A stretch of DNA of 64,000 nt from an uncultured Oscillospiraceae bacterium (GTDB lineage: Bacteria > Bacillota > Clostridia > Oscillospirales > Oscillospiraceae): positions 1 through 64,000 of the forward strand of contig CAJUKT010000005.1 of assembly GCA_910587255.1 (NCBI GenBank). The letters run 5' to 3'. A program made the translations under genes and the position numbers. Positions within the stretch are counted from its first letter, which is position 1. Each line of letters starts with the position of its first letter. Below the pieces are notes generated by a model. That model was not told where the DNA came from and did no database searches. It saw nothing but the letters and a program-made list of their open reading frames with translations. Positions 7,934-16,890 of the stretch are shown here, piece after piece.

Positions 7934-9394
7934 ATGAAAAAATGGATGCGCCTGGCCGCCGCCGCTCTGGGGCTGGCCTTGGGGCTTGCGCTACTGCTCC
8001 CGGCCTGCGCCGCCCGGAGGGGGGAGGACGCCGGAGCTCCCGCCGCGCCCATGCAGACCCCCGCCGGGATGGCGGGCTTGTCTGCGGGCTTTTCCGACGT
8101 GGACAGCGGCGCGTGGTATGCCGGGGCGGTGGACTATGTGAGAGAACACGGGCTGATGGAAGGCGTGGGGGAGGGCCGCTTTGACCCGGAGGGCTCCCTC
8201 ACCCGGGCCATGCTGATCACGGTGCTGTGGCGGCAGGCGGGGCAGCCGGTGGTGAATTACCTGATGCGCTTCTCCGATGTGGACGGCGGGCAGTGGTACA
8301 CCGAGGCCATCCGCTGGGCGGCCGGTAACAGGCTGGTGGGCGGCTACGGGAACGGCCTGTTCGGCACCGGCGACCCCATCACTCAGGAGCATTTGAGCCT
8401 GATCCTCCAGCGGATCACGGATGAGCCGGTGACGGATGGCATCCCCGGCTTTGACGGCAGCTCCAGGCCCGCCACCCGGGCCCAGGCTGCGGCGGCGGTG
8501 ATGAACTGCGGGACGCTGGGGGCAGACCCGCGGGCAAATCGAATCCTGGTGGCCTATTTTTCCGCCACAGGCAGCACCCGGGGCGTGGCGGAGCACATCG
8601 CGGACATTGTGGGGGCGGACCTGTTTGAAATCGCGCCGGAGAAGCCCTACACCGGCGCCGACCTGGACTACCGCGACGCTTCCAGCCGGGCCAGCCGGGA
8701 GCAGGACGACCCCGCCGCCCGCCCCGCCATTCACGGCGAGGTGGAGGACATGGGGCAATACGGCGTGGTGTTTTTGGGCTATCCCATCTGGCACGGCCAG
8801 GCGCCGAAGATCATCAGCACCTTCCTGGAGGGCTGTGACCTGAGCGGGAAAACCGTCATCCCCTTCTGCACCTCGGGGGGCAGCGGCATCGACGGCAGCG
8901 AGGGTGCGCTCAATGCCCTGGCCCCCTGGGCCCGGTGGCGCAGCGGGGAGCGGTTTGGCGCGGGTGCGTCCCGGGAGGCGGTGAAGGGCTGGGTGGACGG
9001 CCTGGAGCTGGGCGCAACCGGCCCGATGGAGGGGGCGGATGGTATGCTGAACATCGCCGTCAACAAAACTGTGCTCACCGCCGCGCTGGCGGACAATTCC
9101 TCCGCCCGGGCGCTGGCAGAGCTGCTGGCGGACGGCCCGCTGAGCGTGGAGATGCGGGACTATAACCGCATGGAGAAGGTGGGACCCCTGGGGGCTGACC
9201 TGCCCGCCAACGACGAGTGGATTGACGCCCAGGCCGGGGACCTGATCCTCTACCAGGGGAACCAGCTGGTCATCTATTACGGCGCCAACTCCTGGAGCCT
9301 CACCCGGCTGGGAAGGATCGAGGGGGTGGGTGCCGGGGAGCTGCGGGATATCCTGGGCGGCGGGGACGTGGGCGCAACCCTGTCCATGGGCTGA
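7934..9394 (+). CDS. Lipoprotein with SLH repeats, flavodoxin domain and cyclophilin-like domain
   Basis: 486 residues. A lipoprotein signal ends at C25 (LLLPAC). Two SLH-type repeats follow (about 52-103, GFSDVDSGAWYAGAVDYV; about 112-165, RFSDVDGGQWYTEAIRW) and a weak third to about 195. A flavodoxin domain starts near 203 with the FMN phosphate loop ILVAYFSATGSTRGVAEHI and includes VVFLGYPIWHGQAPK. From about 374 there is a cyclophilin-like beta-barrel (NDEWIDAQAGDLILYQGNQL). It should be an extracytoplasmic, wall-bound or membrane-anchored flavin protein. It has a partner gene 16 bases downstream. The substrate is unknown, and this domain order is unusual. Confidence 0.85.
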   Translation: MKKWMRLAAAALGLALGLALLLPACAARRGEDAGAPAAPMQTPAGMAGLSAGFSDVDSGAWYAGAVDYVREHGLMEGVGEGRFDPEGSLTRAMLITVLWRQAGQPVVNYLMRFSDVDGGQWYTEAIRWAAGNRLVGGYGNGLFGTGDPITQEHLSLILQRITDEPVTDGIPGFDGSSRPATRAQAAAAVMNCGTLGADPRANRILVAYFSATGSTRGVAEHIADIVGADLFEIAPEKPYTGADLDYRDASSRASREQDDPAARPAIHGEVEDMGQYGVVFLGYPIWHGQAPKIISTFLEGCDLSGKTVIPFCTSGGSGIDGSEGALNALAPWARWRSGERFGAGASREAVKGWVDGLELGATGPMEGADGMLNIAVNKTVLTAALADNSSARALAELLADGPLSVEMRDYNRMEKVGPLGADLPANDEWIDAQAGDLILYQGNQLVIYYGANSWSLTRLGRIEGVGAGELRDILGGGDVGATLSMG

Positions 9395-9410
9395 AAGAAA
9401 GGGGATTATT

Positions 9411-10145
9411 ATGGCAAAGCAGACAGCGGGCCGGGACAGCCTGGGGGAGTTTGCCCCCCAGTTCGCCCATCTGAATGACGACGTGCTCTTTGGCGAGGTG
9501 TGGGGCCGGGAGGGGACGCTGTCCCTCAAAACGCGCTCCATCCTTACCATATCCGCCCTGGTGAGCAAGGGGCTCATCGACAGCTCGTTCCAATACCATC
9601 TGGCGGCTGCCCGGGAAAACGGCGTGACAAAGGGCGAAATGGCGGATATTCTGACCCATTTGGCGTTTTATGCGGGGTGGCCCAACGCCTGGGCGGCCTT
9701 CCGTATGGCGGTGGAGGCGTACAAGGACGGGGGCGGGACTGGCGGCGGGCTGTTCGGGCTGGGGGAGCCCAATACGGCCTACGCGCAGTATTTTGTGGGC
9801 AAGTCCTATCTGAAGCCCCTGACAGACCCCAAGCAGGCGATTTTCCTGGCCAACGTCACCTTTGAGCCGGGCTGCCGCAACCACTGGCATATCCACCACG
9901 CCGCCCAGGGCGGCGGGCAGCTCCTGCTGTGCACCGATGGCCGGGGCTGGTATCAGGAGTGGGGCCGGGAGGCGCGGGCGCTGAACCCCGGCGGCGTGGT
10001 GTTTATCCCAGCGGGGGTAAAGCATTGGCACGGGGCGGCCAGGGACAGCTGGTTTTCCCATGTGGCGCTGGAGGCGCCTGGAGAGGGCTGCTCCACCGAA
10101 TGGTGCGCGCCGGTGGACGGGGAAGCGTACGATGCGCTGCCCTGA
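9411..10145 (+). CDS. Carboxymuconolactone decarboxylase-like domain fused to a cupin
   Basis: 244 residues. The N-terminal half (about 15-100) is a CMD/AhpD-type helical domain (TLSLKTRSILTISALVSKGL, then LTHLAFYAGWPNAWAAF) but has no CxxC redox pair, so it resembles the decarboxylase branch rather than AhpD. The C-terminal half (about 130-240) is a cupin with metal-type histidines (NHWHIHHAAQGGGQLLLC, FIPAGVKHWHG). Start: ATG 9411 with AAAGAAAGGGG before it; the longer frame overlaps the upstream gene. It is cytoplasmic, with no signal peptide, and probably works with the flavodoxin lipoprotein's substrate or a quinone-like compound; that is inference. Confidence 0.85.
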   Translation: MAKQTAGRDSLGEFAPQFAHLNDDVLFGEVWGREGTLSLKTRSILTISALVSKGLIDSSFQYHLAAARENGVTKGEMADILTHLAFYAGWPNAWAAFRMAVEAYKDGGGTGGGLFGLGEPNTAYAQYFVGKSYLKPLTDPKQAIFLANVTFEPGCRNHWHIHHAAQGGGQLLLCTDGRGWYQEWGREARALNPGGVVFIPAGVKHWHGAARDSWFSHVALEAPGEGCSTEWCAPVDGEAYDALP

Positions 10146-10173
10146 CAGGGCTGCCGGGCGGGACAAGCGTGAA

Positions 10174-10207
10174 AAGGAGGGGACAGGCCATGGCCTGTCC
10201 CCTCCTT
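10174..10207. terminator. Bidirectional terminator
   Basis: Perfect palindrome with arms AAGGAGGGGACAGGCC and complement, flanked by A-rich and T-rich ends. It separates the convergent CMD-cupin and DUF624 genes and can serve both. Confidence 0.8.
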
Positions 10208-10223
10208 CTATGTGCAGAGCGCG

Positions 10224-10865
10224 CTAGGATGAGCCGTCGTTGGGGGGCTCGTCCTGGGAAATGTGACGCTGGAAGGCCCGCTCGGCAAAGAGGGAGTGGG
10301 CCAGCGCCAGAAGGCAGGGCAGGCAGCACACCGGCAGCAGAAGCTGGAAGCATATATTCACGCACACCGCCAGCAGCGCCGCCATGGCCAGGGTGGAGGG
10401 CAGGTGGGCGAACCAGAACTGGAGGGCCGCCTTGTTCAGCGCCCGGAAGGTGTACTGGAACCGGGAGAGCAGGGGAAACAGCCAGCACAGCATCCCGGCG
10501 GGGACCAGCAGGAGCACCAGATAGGCCGCCGCCAGCGCCAGCATGGGCTTAGAGCCGGACTGCCGGGCCAGGTCGAGGGCGATGTTATGCCCGAAAAAAA
10601 GCAGCAGCAGCGCCGTCCCCCAGGTGAGGGCGCACAGCGCGCCGCTCTTGAACTCCCGGCGGAAGGTGCGCAGGAACCGGCCGTAGGGGGAGCCCTCCCC
10701 GCCCCGGACGCAGCGGGCGGAGGCGTCGTACAGCGCGGCGCAGGCGGGGCCGATGGTGACCACCGGCAGGGAGCACATGAACCACAGCAGGCTCAGCCCC
10801 ACCACGTCCGCCATCTTATCAAAGCATTTCCAGAAGAAGTTTTCCGGGTTGAAGATCTGGTTCAT
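10224..10865 (-). CDS. DUF624 (YesL-type) membrane protein, copy 1
   Basis: 213 residues with about five membrane segments. The N-terminal FNPENFFWKCFDKMADVVGL followed by SLLWFMCSLPVVTIGPACAAL is the DUF624/YesL signature. The family's function is not established; members usually lie next to CUT1 carbohydrate ABC transporters. Start: ATG 10865, overlapping the SGNH hydrolase stop by four bases (ATGA); the longer frame runs into that gene. Position opposite the sialic acid transporter suggests a role linked to that uptake system. Confidence 0.85.
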   Translation of the reverse strand: MNQIFNPENFFWKCFDKMADVVGLSLLWFMCSLPVVTIGPACAALYDASARCVRGGEGSPYGRFLRTFRREFKSGALCALTWGTALLLLFFGHNIALDLARQSGSKPMLALAAAYLVLLLVPAGMLCWLFPLLSRFQYTFRALNKAALQFWFAHLPSTLAMAALLAVCVNICFQLLLPVCCLPCLLALAHSLFAERAFQRHISQDEPPNDGSS

Positions 10866-11512
10866 AGCAGCGTGGGCACCAGCCCGGCCAGCATATCCGC
10901 CAGCTGGGCGTGGCCTCGCCGGGTCAGGTGCATCCCGTCCAGCCGGTTGAACTCGCACTGCGCCGCGTCCATATAATGGGCCCCCACCAGCCGGGCGGTT
11001 TTTTCCAGGTACTGGGGCAGCTCCCGGGACTTTTCCAGGCAGCCCTTACCCATGGGGATGCCGCATTCGCTGCCCTCCATCTCGGGCAGGATGGCGGGGG
11101 GGCAGACGATGAGGATGTTGGGGGCGTGATCCCCCCAGCAGTCCACGCTCTGGGCCTTGCGCACCAGCCGCTCCATACCGATGGCGATGCAGGCGGCGTT
11201 GGCCCCCAGCCGCTCCTTTACGTCGTTGGTGCCCAGCATGATAACCAGCAGGTCCACCGCCTCGTGGCTTTTCAGCAGGGCGTAGATGACGCCCAGCGCG
11301 TCCATGGACTCGTGGAGGGGGTCGGGGAATACGGTGGTGCGGCCGCTCAGCCCCTCCTCCGTCACCAGATAGTCCTCCCCCAGGGCCTTTTGCAGCAGGC
11401 AGGTCCAGCGCTCGTCCTCGTTGAAGCGGATGCCGCCCTCGGCGCAGTCGGCCGGATCGGCGCAGTAGCCGTGGGTGTTGGAGTCGCCGATACAGACGAT
11501 GTGTTTTTTCAT
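10862..11512 (-). CDS. SGNH/GDSL-family hydrolase, possible sialate O-acetylesterase
   Basis: 216 residues with SGNH blocks: CIGDSNTHGYC (nucleophile Ser), the block II Gly in EEGLSGRTT, LLVIMLGTNDVK (Asn) and the catalytic Asp-His pair in RLDGMHLTRRGH. There is no signal peptide, so it acts in the cytosol. The resemblance is to arylesterase/acetyl-esterase SGNH proteins. Because it is divergent from a complete sialic acid uptake and cleavage set, removing O-acetyl groups from imported sialic acid is the most economical role, but this is context only. ATG at 11512 is chosen; the long upstream open frame is antisense to the epimerase. Confidence 0.82.
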   Translation of the reverse strand: MKKHIVCIGDSNTHGYCADPADCAEGGIRFNEDERWTCLLQKALGEDYLVTEEGLSGRTTVFPDPLHESMDALGVIYALLKSHEAVDLLVIMLGTNDVKERLGANAACIAIGMERLVRKAQSVDCWGDHAPNILIVCPPAILPEMEGSECGIPMGKGCLEKSRELPQYLEKTARLVGAHYMDAAQCEFNRLDGMHLTRRGHAQLADMLAGLVPTLL

Positions 11513-11626
11513 ATGCCGTTTACCTCCGCGTTCCGAAATTTGTGGTGAGGCTATGATATCACAGGCCGGGGCGGCTGTCACGCACTTTTGCCGAAAAATA
11601 GAAGGAATTTTCAAAAAATATATTTC

Positions 11627-11655
11627 TTGAAAAATTTTGCCCGGAATGGTACAAT
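11627..11655 (+). promoter_or_regulatory. Sigma-A promoter for the epimerase gene
   Basis: -35 TTGAAA (11627-11632), 17-base spacer, -10 TACAAT (11650-11655). It is in the AT-rich gap between the divergent SGNH hydrolase and epimerase genes. Confidence 0.72.
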
Positions 11656-11746
11656 GCGGATGTGAGCTGTGGAAATCCCACAAGCCGACGGAAAGAAACC
11701 AATCTGTTTTGCGCGCAGCGCACAAAGGAAAGGACGGAGATGGGCG

Positions 11747-12949
11747 ATGGACCGGGTAAAAATGGAACAGACCCGCCAATGGGTGCGGGAGGAACTGGAC
11801 CGCTGCGCCGCCTTCTGGCTGGAGCACGGCATGGACAAGGAGCACGGCGGGGTGTACACCTGCCTGGATCGGAAGGGGGAGATCTACTCCACCGACAAGA
11901 GCGTGTGGATGCAGGGCAGGTGCGGCTGGATCTTCGCTTTTTTGTGCCACAGCTACGGCGTGCGGGAGGAGTGGCTGCAGGCATCCAGAAGCTGCCTGGA
12001 CTTTATGGAGGAACACTGCATCAACCGCGCCGCAGGCAATCGGATGTACTTCACCGTCACCGGGGACGGCAAGCCCCTGCGCCAGCGGCGCTACTGCTTC
12101 TCCGAGGCGTTTTACGCCCTGGCCAACGCGGAGTACTACGGCGTCACCGGCGAGCCCGTCCGGCTGGAGCGGGCGAGAAGGGCCTATGACCTGTACTGGG
12201 AGCTGAATCACGGCATGGCCGACCCCACCGGCCTGGGCCCCAAGACCATCCCGGAGACCCGGCAGGGCCGCTCCTTCGGCGGGCCCATGATTATCCTCAA
12301 CGTCACCGGGGTGATGCTCCGGGTGGACCCCGAGCGGAAGGACCTCTATGAGCAGCGGGCCCAGCAGTGTGTGGACGAGATTTTCCAGTACCACGTGAAG
12401 CCCGAGCTGCGGTGCGTGCTGGAGAATGTGGACGTGGACGGCACGCCCAGGCTGCACTACACCGAGGGACGCACCGTCAACCCGGGCCACGACATCGAGG
12501 GGGTGTGGTTCCTGCTGGAGCACGCCGGGCGCACCGGCGACCGGGAGCTGACGGCCAAGGCCGCGCAGATCTTTGACTGGGCCATCGATATGGGCTGGGA
12601 CCATGAGTACGGCGGGCTGCTCTACTTCACCGACTGCCTGGGCAAGCCCCCCGAGGCATATGAGCACGACATGAAGCTGTGGTGGCCCCATAACGAGATC
12701 CTCATCGCCTCCTCCATGCTCTACCGGGACACCGGGGAGGAAAAATACCTGGACTGGTTCTATAAGACCGTGGACTACTGCAAGGCCCACTTCGCTGACC
12801 CGGAGTACGGCGAGTGGTACGGCTACCTGCGCCGGGACGGGCTGCCCACCATGCCGTCCACCAAGGGCTCTACCTTTAAAGGCCCCTTCCATGTGCCCCG
12901 CTCCCTGATCCTGGTGGATGGAATTTTGGGCGAACTGCTGGAAAAATGA
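11747..12949 (+). CDS. N-acylglucosamine 2-epimerase (AGE family)
   Basis: 400 residues, the AGE/RnBP length. The fold is an (alpha/alpha)6 barrel; the early block KSVWMQGRCGWIFAFL and the later blocks NPGHDIEGVWFLLEHA and WWPHNEILIASSML carry the conserved Arg, His and Glu residues of the family. It interconverts N-acetylmannosamine and N-acetylglucosamine. In this cluster it would convert the ManNAc released by the lyase into GlcNAc, in place of NanE; a cellobiose 2-epimerase-like role is less likely given the context. Start: ATG 11747 behind AAAGGAAAGGACGGAG. It is the first gene of the rightward sialic acid set, with a second promoter after it. Confidence 0.87.
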   Translation: MDRVKMEQTRQWVREELDRCAAFWLEHGMDKEHGGVYTCLDRKGEIYSTDKSVWMQGRCGWIFAFLCHSYGVREEWLQASRSCLDFMEEHCINRAAGNRMYFTVTGDGKPLRQRRYCFSEAFYALANAEYYGVTGEPVRLERARRAYDLYWELNHGMADPTGLGPKTIPETRQGRSFGGPMIILNVTGVMLRVDPERKDLYEQRAQQCVDEIFQYHVKPELRCVLENVDVDGTPRLHYTEGRTVNPGHDIEGVWFLLEHAGRTGDRELTAKAAQIFDWAIDMGWDHEYGGLLYFTDCLGKPPEAYEHDMKLWWPHNEILIASSMLYRDTGEEKYLDWFYKTVDYCKAHFADPEYGEWYGYLRRDGLPTMPSTKGSTFKGPFHVPRSLILVDGILGELLEK

Positions 12950-12998
12950 AAATTTTTTCAGGCATAAGGGAGAATAAAAAATAATTTGCATATCCATA

Positions 12999-13027
12999 TT
13001 GACAAGCGCTGGAAATCATTATACAAT
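12999..13027 (+). promoter_or_regulatory. Strong sigma-A promoter for the sialic acid transporter
   Basis: -35 TTGACA (12999-13004), 17-base spacer, -10 TACAAT (13022-13027), close to consensus. The start codon of the binding protein is at 13089, giving a leader of about 55 bases. Confidence 0.82.
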
Positions 13028-13088
13028 CTACACAAGAGCCTGCGGGAGAAGCAGGCCGGAATTATCGAAAATGAGGAGGATACTTAGA

Positions 13089-14456
13089 ATGAAGACAATT
13101 CGGAAGGCTCTCGCGCTGGTGCTGGCACTATGCATAGTGCTCTCCCTTGCTGCCTGCACCACAGGCAGCAAGGACCCTGATCCCACCAAGGCGCCCGACC
13201 CCACCAAGGCCCCCGATCCCAGCCAGTCCGAGCCGGTCAACGAGCCCACCGGCAACGACCTGACCGCCAACCTCACGCTTGCCACCTACCCTGTGGGCAA
13301 GATGACCGACGAAACCGTGGTCAAGGGCCTGATCGCCGACTTCAACGCGGTGTATCCCAACGTGAAGATCGAGCTGGTCTACCTGGACTACACCAACGGC
13401 GACCAGACCGTCAACGGCATGATCGAGGCCAACAACGCCCCCGACCTGATCTTTGAGGGCCCGGAGCGCCTGGTGGCCAACTGGGGCGCCAAGGGCTACC
13501 TGGTGGACCTGAAGGACCTGCTGCCCGCCGGCACGTATGACGTGACCGCCGGCTCCTGCACCAACGCTGCGGGCGCCATGTACGAGCTGCCCGTGTGCCA
13601 GACCGCCCACTGCATGGGCATCAACAAGGATCTGTTCACCCAGGCCGGCGCCATGCAGTACATCAATGAGGACACCCACACCTGGAAGTCCACCTCCGAC
13701 TTCCTGAAGGCCGTGGAGGCCGTGGCCGCCATCCATCCCAACGTGGGCGTGGTGTTCTGCGGCGGCCAGGGCGGCGACCAGGGCAACCGCGCTCTCGTCA
13801 CCAACATGTACGGCGGCCAGTACACCAATTCCGACTTCACCCGCTACACCGCCAACTGCGCCGAGAACGTCCAGGCCCTCCAGGCCCTGGTGGACGTGAA
13901 CGGCATCGAGTTTGACCCGGGCATCGTGGGCGGCGACGAGATCAACCTGTTCTGTAACGGCACCCTGGCCATGGCCACCTGCTGGAACGTGGGCGCCGCC
14001 AAGAGCGACACCCAGGGCAAGACCGCCAGCTTCGAGATCTTCCCCATGGCCTTCCCCACCGAGTCCGGCGATCCCTCCCTCCAGGGCGGCATCTGGGGCT
14101 TCGGCATCTTTGACAACGGCGACGCCGCCAAGGTGGAGGCCGCCAAGGCTTTCGTGAAGTTCATGACCGAGGACGAGGCCCAGTACAAGAAGATCGTGGA
14201 GGCCACCGGCTACTGGGCCACCCGCGACGTGTCCGGCCTGTATGCGGGCACTGAGGACGAGGCCCTCATGACCGAGTACGGCAAGCTGGTCCCCTTCATG
14301 GGCCCCTACTACCAGATCACCCTGGGCTGGCCCGAGGCCCGCACCGCCTGGTGGAACGCCCTGCAGCGCATCGGCAACGGCGGCGACGTGCAGACCGAGC
14401 TGGACGCCTTCGTGGCCGAGGCCAACGCGGCCGCCGAGGCGGCTGAGGCGGGCTGA
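13089..14456 (+). CDS. ABC transporter sugar-binding lipoprotein (CUT1), sialic acid cluster
   Basis: 455 residues. A lipoprotein signal ends in LSLAAC, then a low-complexity linker repeating DPTKAP. The body is a family 1 extracellular solute-binding protein: NLTLATYPVGKMTDETVVKG, a long two-lobe domain, and FVKFMTEDEAQYKKIVEATG near the C-terminus. It captures the substrate outside the membrane for the two permeases that follow. Start: ATG 13089 follows GAGGAGG at about 8 bases. Location between an AGE epimerase and sialic acid lyase points to N-acetylneuraminate or a derivative as ligand (SatA-like role), which the sequence alone does not prove. Confidence 0.88.
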   Translation: MKTIRKALALVLALCIVLSLAACTTGSKDPDPTKAPDPTKAPDPSQSEPVNEPTGNDLTANLTLATYPVGKMTDETVVKGLIADFNAVYPNVKIELVYLDYTNGDQTVNGMIEANNAPDLIFEGPERLVANWGAKGYLVDLKDLLPAGTYDVTAGSCTNAAGAMYELPVCQTAHCMGINKDLFTQAGAMQYINEDTHTWKSTSDFLKAVEAVAAIHPNVGVVFCGGQGGDQGNRALVTNMYGGQYTNSDFTRYTANCAENVQALQALVDVNGIEFDPGIVGGDEINLFCNGTLAMATCWNVGAAKSDTQGKTASFEIFPMAFPTESGDPSLQGGIWGFGIFDNGDAAKVEAAKAFVKFMTEDEAQYKKIVEATGYWATRDVSGLYAGTEDEALMTEYGKLVPFMGPYYQITLGWPEARTAWWNALQRIGNGGDVQTELDAFVAEANAAAEAAEAG

Positions 14457-14497
14457 GCCTTCCGGCAATTGAACGAAACCGGCATATAGGGTAATGC

Positions 14498-14531
14498 GCG
14501 CCCTCCCTGCGTTTTGGCGCTGGGAGGGCGC
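14498..14531 (+). terminator. Hairpin between binding protein and permease genes (partial terminator or mRNA stabiliser)
   Basis: Ten-base perfect arms GCGCCCTCCC (14498-14507) and GGGAGGGCGC (14522-14531), followed by the pyrimidine-rich TTCCCCTTTTCC. Such hairpins commonly keep the binding protein transcript more abundant than the permease transcript. Confidence 0.75.
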
Positions 14532-14567
14532 TTCCCCTTTTCCAGAACTAGAGAGGAGGTCTGTACC

Positions 14568-15479
14568 TTGGCAAAGTCCAAACCCGGCAGCATGAGCCGC
14601 GCGCTGGTCCGCCGTGAGACCATCTCGGGCTATCTGTTCCTGCTGCCCAGCCTGGTGTTTTTCCTGACGTTCGTGGTCTATCCCATGTTCATGTGCGTGG
14701 TCACCAGCCTGACCAACGCCACCATGAGCGCCGGCGGGAGCAGCGACTTCATCGGGCTGAAAAACTATATCGACCTGTTCCAGGATAAAACCTTCCTGAA
14801 GGCCCTGGTGAACACCGTCATCATCGTGGTGGTGTCCGTCCCTACGGTGTGTGTGTTCTCGCTGTGGGTGGGCGCGCGCATCTACAACATGAAGAACTGG
14901 GCGTGCTCCGCCTTCCGCGTCATCTTTTACCTGCCCGTGGTCACCGGCTCCGTGGCCGTCACCGTGGTGTGGAAGTGGATCTACCACTACTACAACGGCG
15001 TTTTGAACTATGTGGGCACCAACCTGGGGCTGTGGGAGAAGAACATCAACTGGCTGGGCGACGACAAATTCGCCCTGGGCTGCATCATCCTGATCCTGTT
15101 CACCACCTCGGTGGGCCAGCCCATCGTGCTGTACGTCTCCGCCCTGGGCAACGTGGACCAGACCCTGGTGGAGGCCGCCCAGGTGGACGGCGCCACCGAC
15201 CTGCAGGTGTTCTGGAAGGTGAAGTGGCCCCAGATCATGCCCACCACCCTGTACATCCTGGTCATCACCACCATCAACAGCTTCCAGTGCTTCGCGCTGA
15301 TCCAGCTGCTCACCTCCGGCGGGCCCGAGCATGCCACGGACACGGTGATGTACTATATCTACTACAGCGCCTTCACCCTGTACAAGTACGGCTACGCCAA
15401 CGCCATGGGCGTCATTCTGGCGCTGTGCATTGCGGCGCTGTCGGCGGTTCAGTTCAAGCTGGCCAAATCTGAGAGCTGA
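14568..15479 (+). CDS. Carbohydrate ABC transporter permease 1 (CUT1, MalF-type)
   Basis: 303 residues with six membrane segments. The EAA loop that docks the ATPase is visible as LVEAAQVDGATDLQVFWKVK. Start: TTG at 14568 lies eight bases after GAGAGGAGG and is in frame; the ATG at 14592 has no such site, and the frame further upstream overlaps the hairpin. It pairs with the next gene to form the membrane channel. No ATPase gene is present in the cluster. Confidence 0.9.
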   Translation: MAKSKPGSMSRALVRRETISGYLFLLPSLVFFLTFVVYPMFMCVVTSLTNATMSAGGSSDFIGLKNYIDLFQDKTFLKALVNTVIIVVVSVPTVCVFSLWVGARIYNMKNWACSAFRVIFYLPVVTGSVAVTVVWKWIYHYYNGVLNYVGTNLGLWEKNINWLGDDKFALGCIILILFTTSVGQPIVLYVSALGNVDQTLVEAAQVDGATDLQVFWKVKWPQIMPTTLYILVITTINSFQCFALIQLLTSGGPEHATDTVMYYIYYSAFTLYKYGYANAMGVILALCIAALSAVQFKLAKSES

Positions 15480-15493
15480 GAGGAGGGGAAGAT

Positions 15494-16426
15494 ATGAATA
15501 CAGGCGTCAAACGCACATCCGTCTATCGGACCATCACCTTGATCCTCATCATCGTCATAGCGGCGGTTATCTTCCTTTTCCCGCTGTACTGGATTCTCAC
15601 CGGCGCGTTCAAAACGCCCGCTTCCGTCAACAACTCCATCCCCGAGTGGTGGCCCAAGGAGTGGACCATGCGCAACTTCGACACCCTGTTTGACAAGCGC
15701 AGCGCCCCCCTGTGGGAGCTCCACGTTCCCCTGAGCGAGTGGTTTACCTCCGACCACAGCCAGGTGGTGTTCTTCTCCGGGCCGGTGATGCCCGCGGCCT
15801 TCCGCTGGCTCATCAACACGGTGTTCATGTCGGTGGCCGCCATGGTGCTCACCTGCGGCACCGCAGCCCTGGCAGGATACGCCCTGGCCAAGAAGCGCTT
15901 CATCGGCCGGGCGGTGCTGTTCTCCCTCATCGTGTGCGCCATGGCCCTGCCCAAGCAGGTCATCCTCATCCCCCTGCTGCGGGAGATGGATGGCCTGCAC
16001 CTGACCAATACCCTCTGGTCGGTGATTTACCCGGTGGTGGGCTGGCCCTTCGGCGTGTTCCTGATGAAGCAGTTCGCCGAGGGCATCCCCGGCGAGATTT
16101 TGGAGGCGGCCCGCATCGACGGCGGCGGCGAGCTGAAGACCTTCACCACCATTGTGTTCCCCATGATCAAGCCGGGCGTGGGCGCCCTGGCCATCTTCAC
16201 CTTCATCAACACCTGGAACGACTACTTCATGCAGCTGCTCATGCTGACGGGCACCAACGTGCTGTCCATGCCCCTGGGCATCTCCAAGATGATGGGTGAG
16301 TTCGGGCAGGACTACGGCCTGCTCATGGCGGGCGCGACGCTGGCCTCCGTCCCCATCATCATCGTGTTCCTGGCGTTCCAGAAGTACTTTACCAAGGGCA
16401 TCACCATGGGCGCGGTGAAGGGGTGA
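15494..16426 (+). CDS. Carbohydrate ABC transporter permease 2 (CUT1, MalG-type)
   Basis: 310 residues, six membrane segments, EAA loop ILEAARIDGGGELKTFTTIV, and the C-terminal end FQKYFTKGITMGAVKG typical of MalG-like permeases. A sizeable extracytoplasmic loop (about residues 45-105) follows TM1. Start ATG 15494 follows AGGAGGGG. It is 14 bases after permease 1. Confidence 0.92.
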   Translation: MNTGVKRTSVYRTITLILIIVIAAVIFLFPLYWILTGAFKTPASVNNSIPEWWPKEWTMRNFDTLFDKRSAPLWELHVPLSEWFTSDHSQVVFFSGPVMPAAFRWLINTVFMSVAAMVLTCGTAALAGYALAKKRFIGRAVLFSLIVCAMALPKQVILIPLLREMDGLHLTNTLWSVIYPVVGWPFGVFLMKQFAEGIPGEILEAARIDGGGELKTFTTIVFPMIKPGVGALAIFTFINTWNDYFMQLLMLTGTNVLSMPLGISKMMGEFGQDYGLLMAGATLASVPIIIVFLAFQKYFTKGITMGAVKG

Positions 16427-16430
16427 GGAT

Positions 16431-16886
16431 ATGATTCTCGCTTCCAATTCCACCGCCCTGGACTACCGGGGCATCCACCCAAACCTGGACCTGGCTCTGG
16501 AGCGCATCATGCCGGAATTCCTCTCCCGCCTGGGGGAGGAGCGGGTGGAGCTCAAGGGGGAGGAGGTCTACTGCACCAAGTTCACTTATGAGACCATCCC
16601 CGATGAGGAGGCGTTCTTTGAGGCCCACCGGCTCTACCTGGACATACACCTGATGCTCTCGGGCTCGGAGCGGGTGGAGATTGCCTCCCCCGCGGCGCTG
16701 GCCCAGTTTGACCAGCAGGGGGATTTCTACGCCTACCGGGGGGAGGGGCGGCACAGCCTGATCCTGTCCCCCGGGGATTTCCTGGTGGTATTCCCCGACG
16801 ACGCCCACAAGATCAAAATGCGGGTGGGCGGACCCGAGACCGTGACCAAGGCGGTATTCAAGGTCAAAATCAACGAAGGAGCATGA
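16431..16886 (+). CDS. YhcH/YjgK/YiaL family protein (NanQ-like sialic acid anomerase)
   Basis: 151 residues, a small cupin-like beta barrel. Conserved blocks: HRLYLDIHLMLSGSERVEIA, the histidine in EGRHSLILSPGDFLVVFP and the strand PDDAHKIKMRVGG. Family member NanQ (YhcH) in E. coli speeds anomerisation of sialic acid between alpha and beta forms, helping the lyase, which prefers the open or alpha form. Here it sits four bases after the permease and four bases before the lyase, exactly the context expected. Confidence 0.85.
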   Translation: MILASNSTALDYRGIHPNLDLALERIMPEFLSRLGEERVELKGEEVYCTKFTYETIPDEEAFFEAHRLYLDIHLMLSGSERVEIASPAALAQFDQQGDFYAYRGEGRHSLILSPGDFLVVFPDDAHKIKMRVGGPETVTKAVFKVKINEGA

Positions 16887-16890
16887 CTCA

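Noticed and set aside
10224..10865. DUF624 protein as an ABC permease
   Set aside because: It lacks an EAA loop and has the distinct PEN-FFW/SLPVVTIG signature of the YesL family.
11513..12997. Extension of the SGNH hydrolase frame rightwards
   Set aside because: It is antisense to the AGE epimerase; the MKKHIVCIGDSN start at 11512 matches the family.
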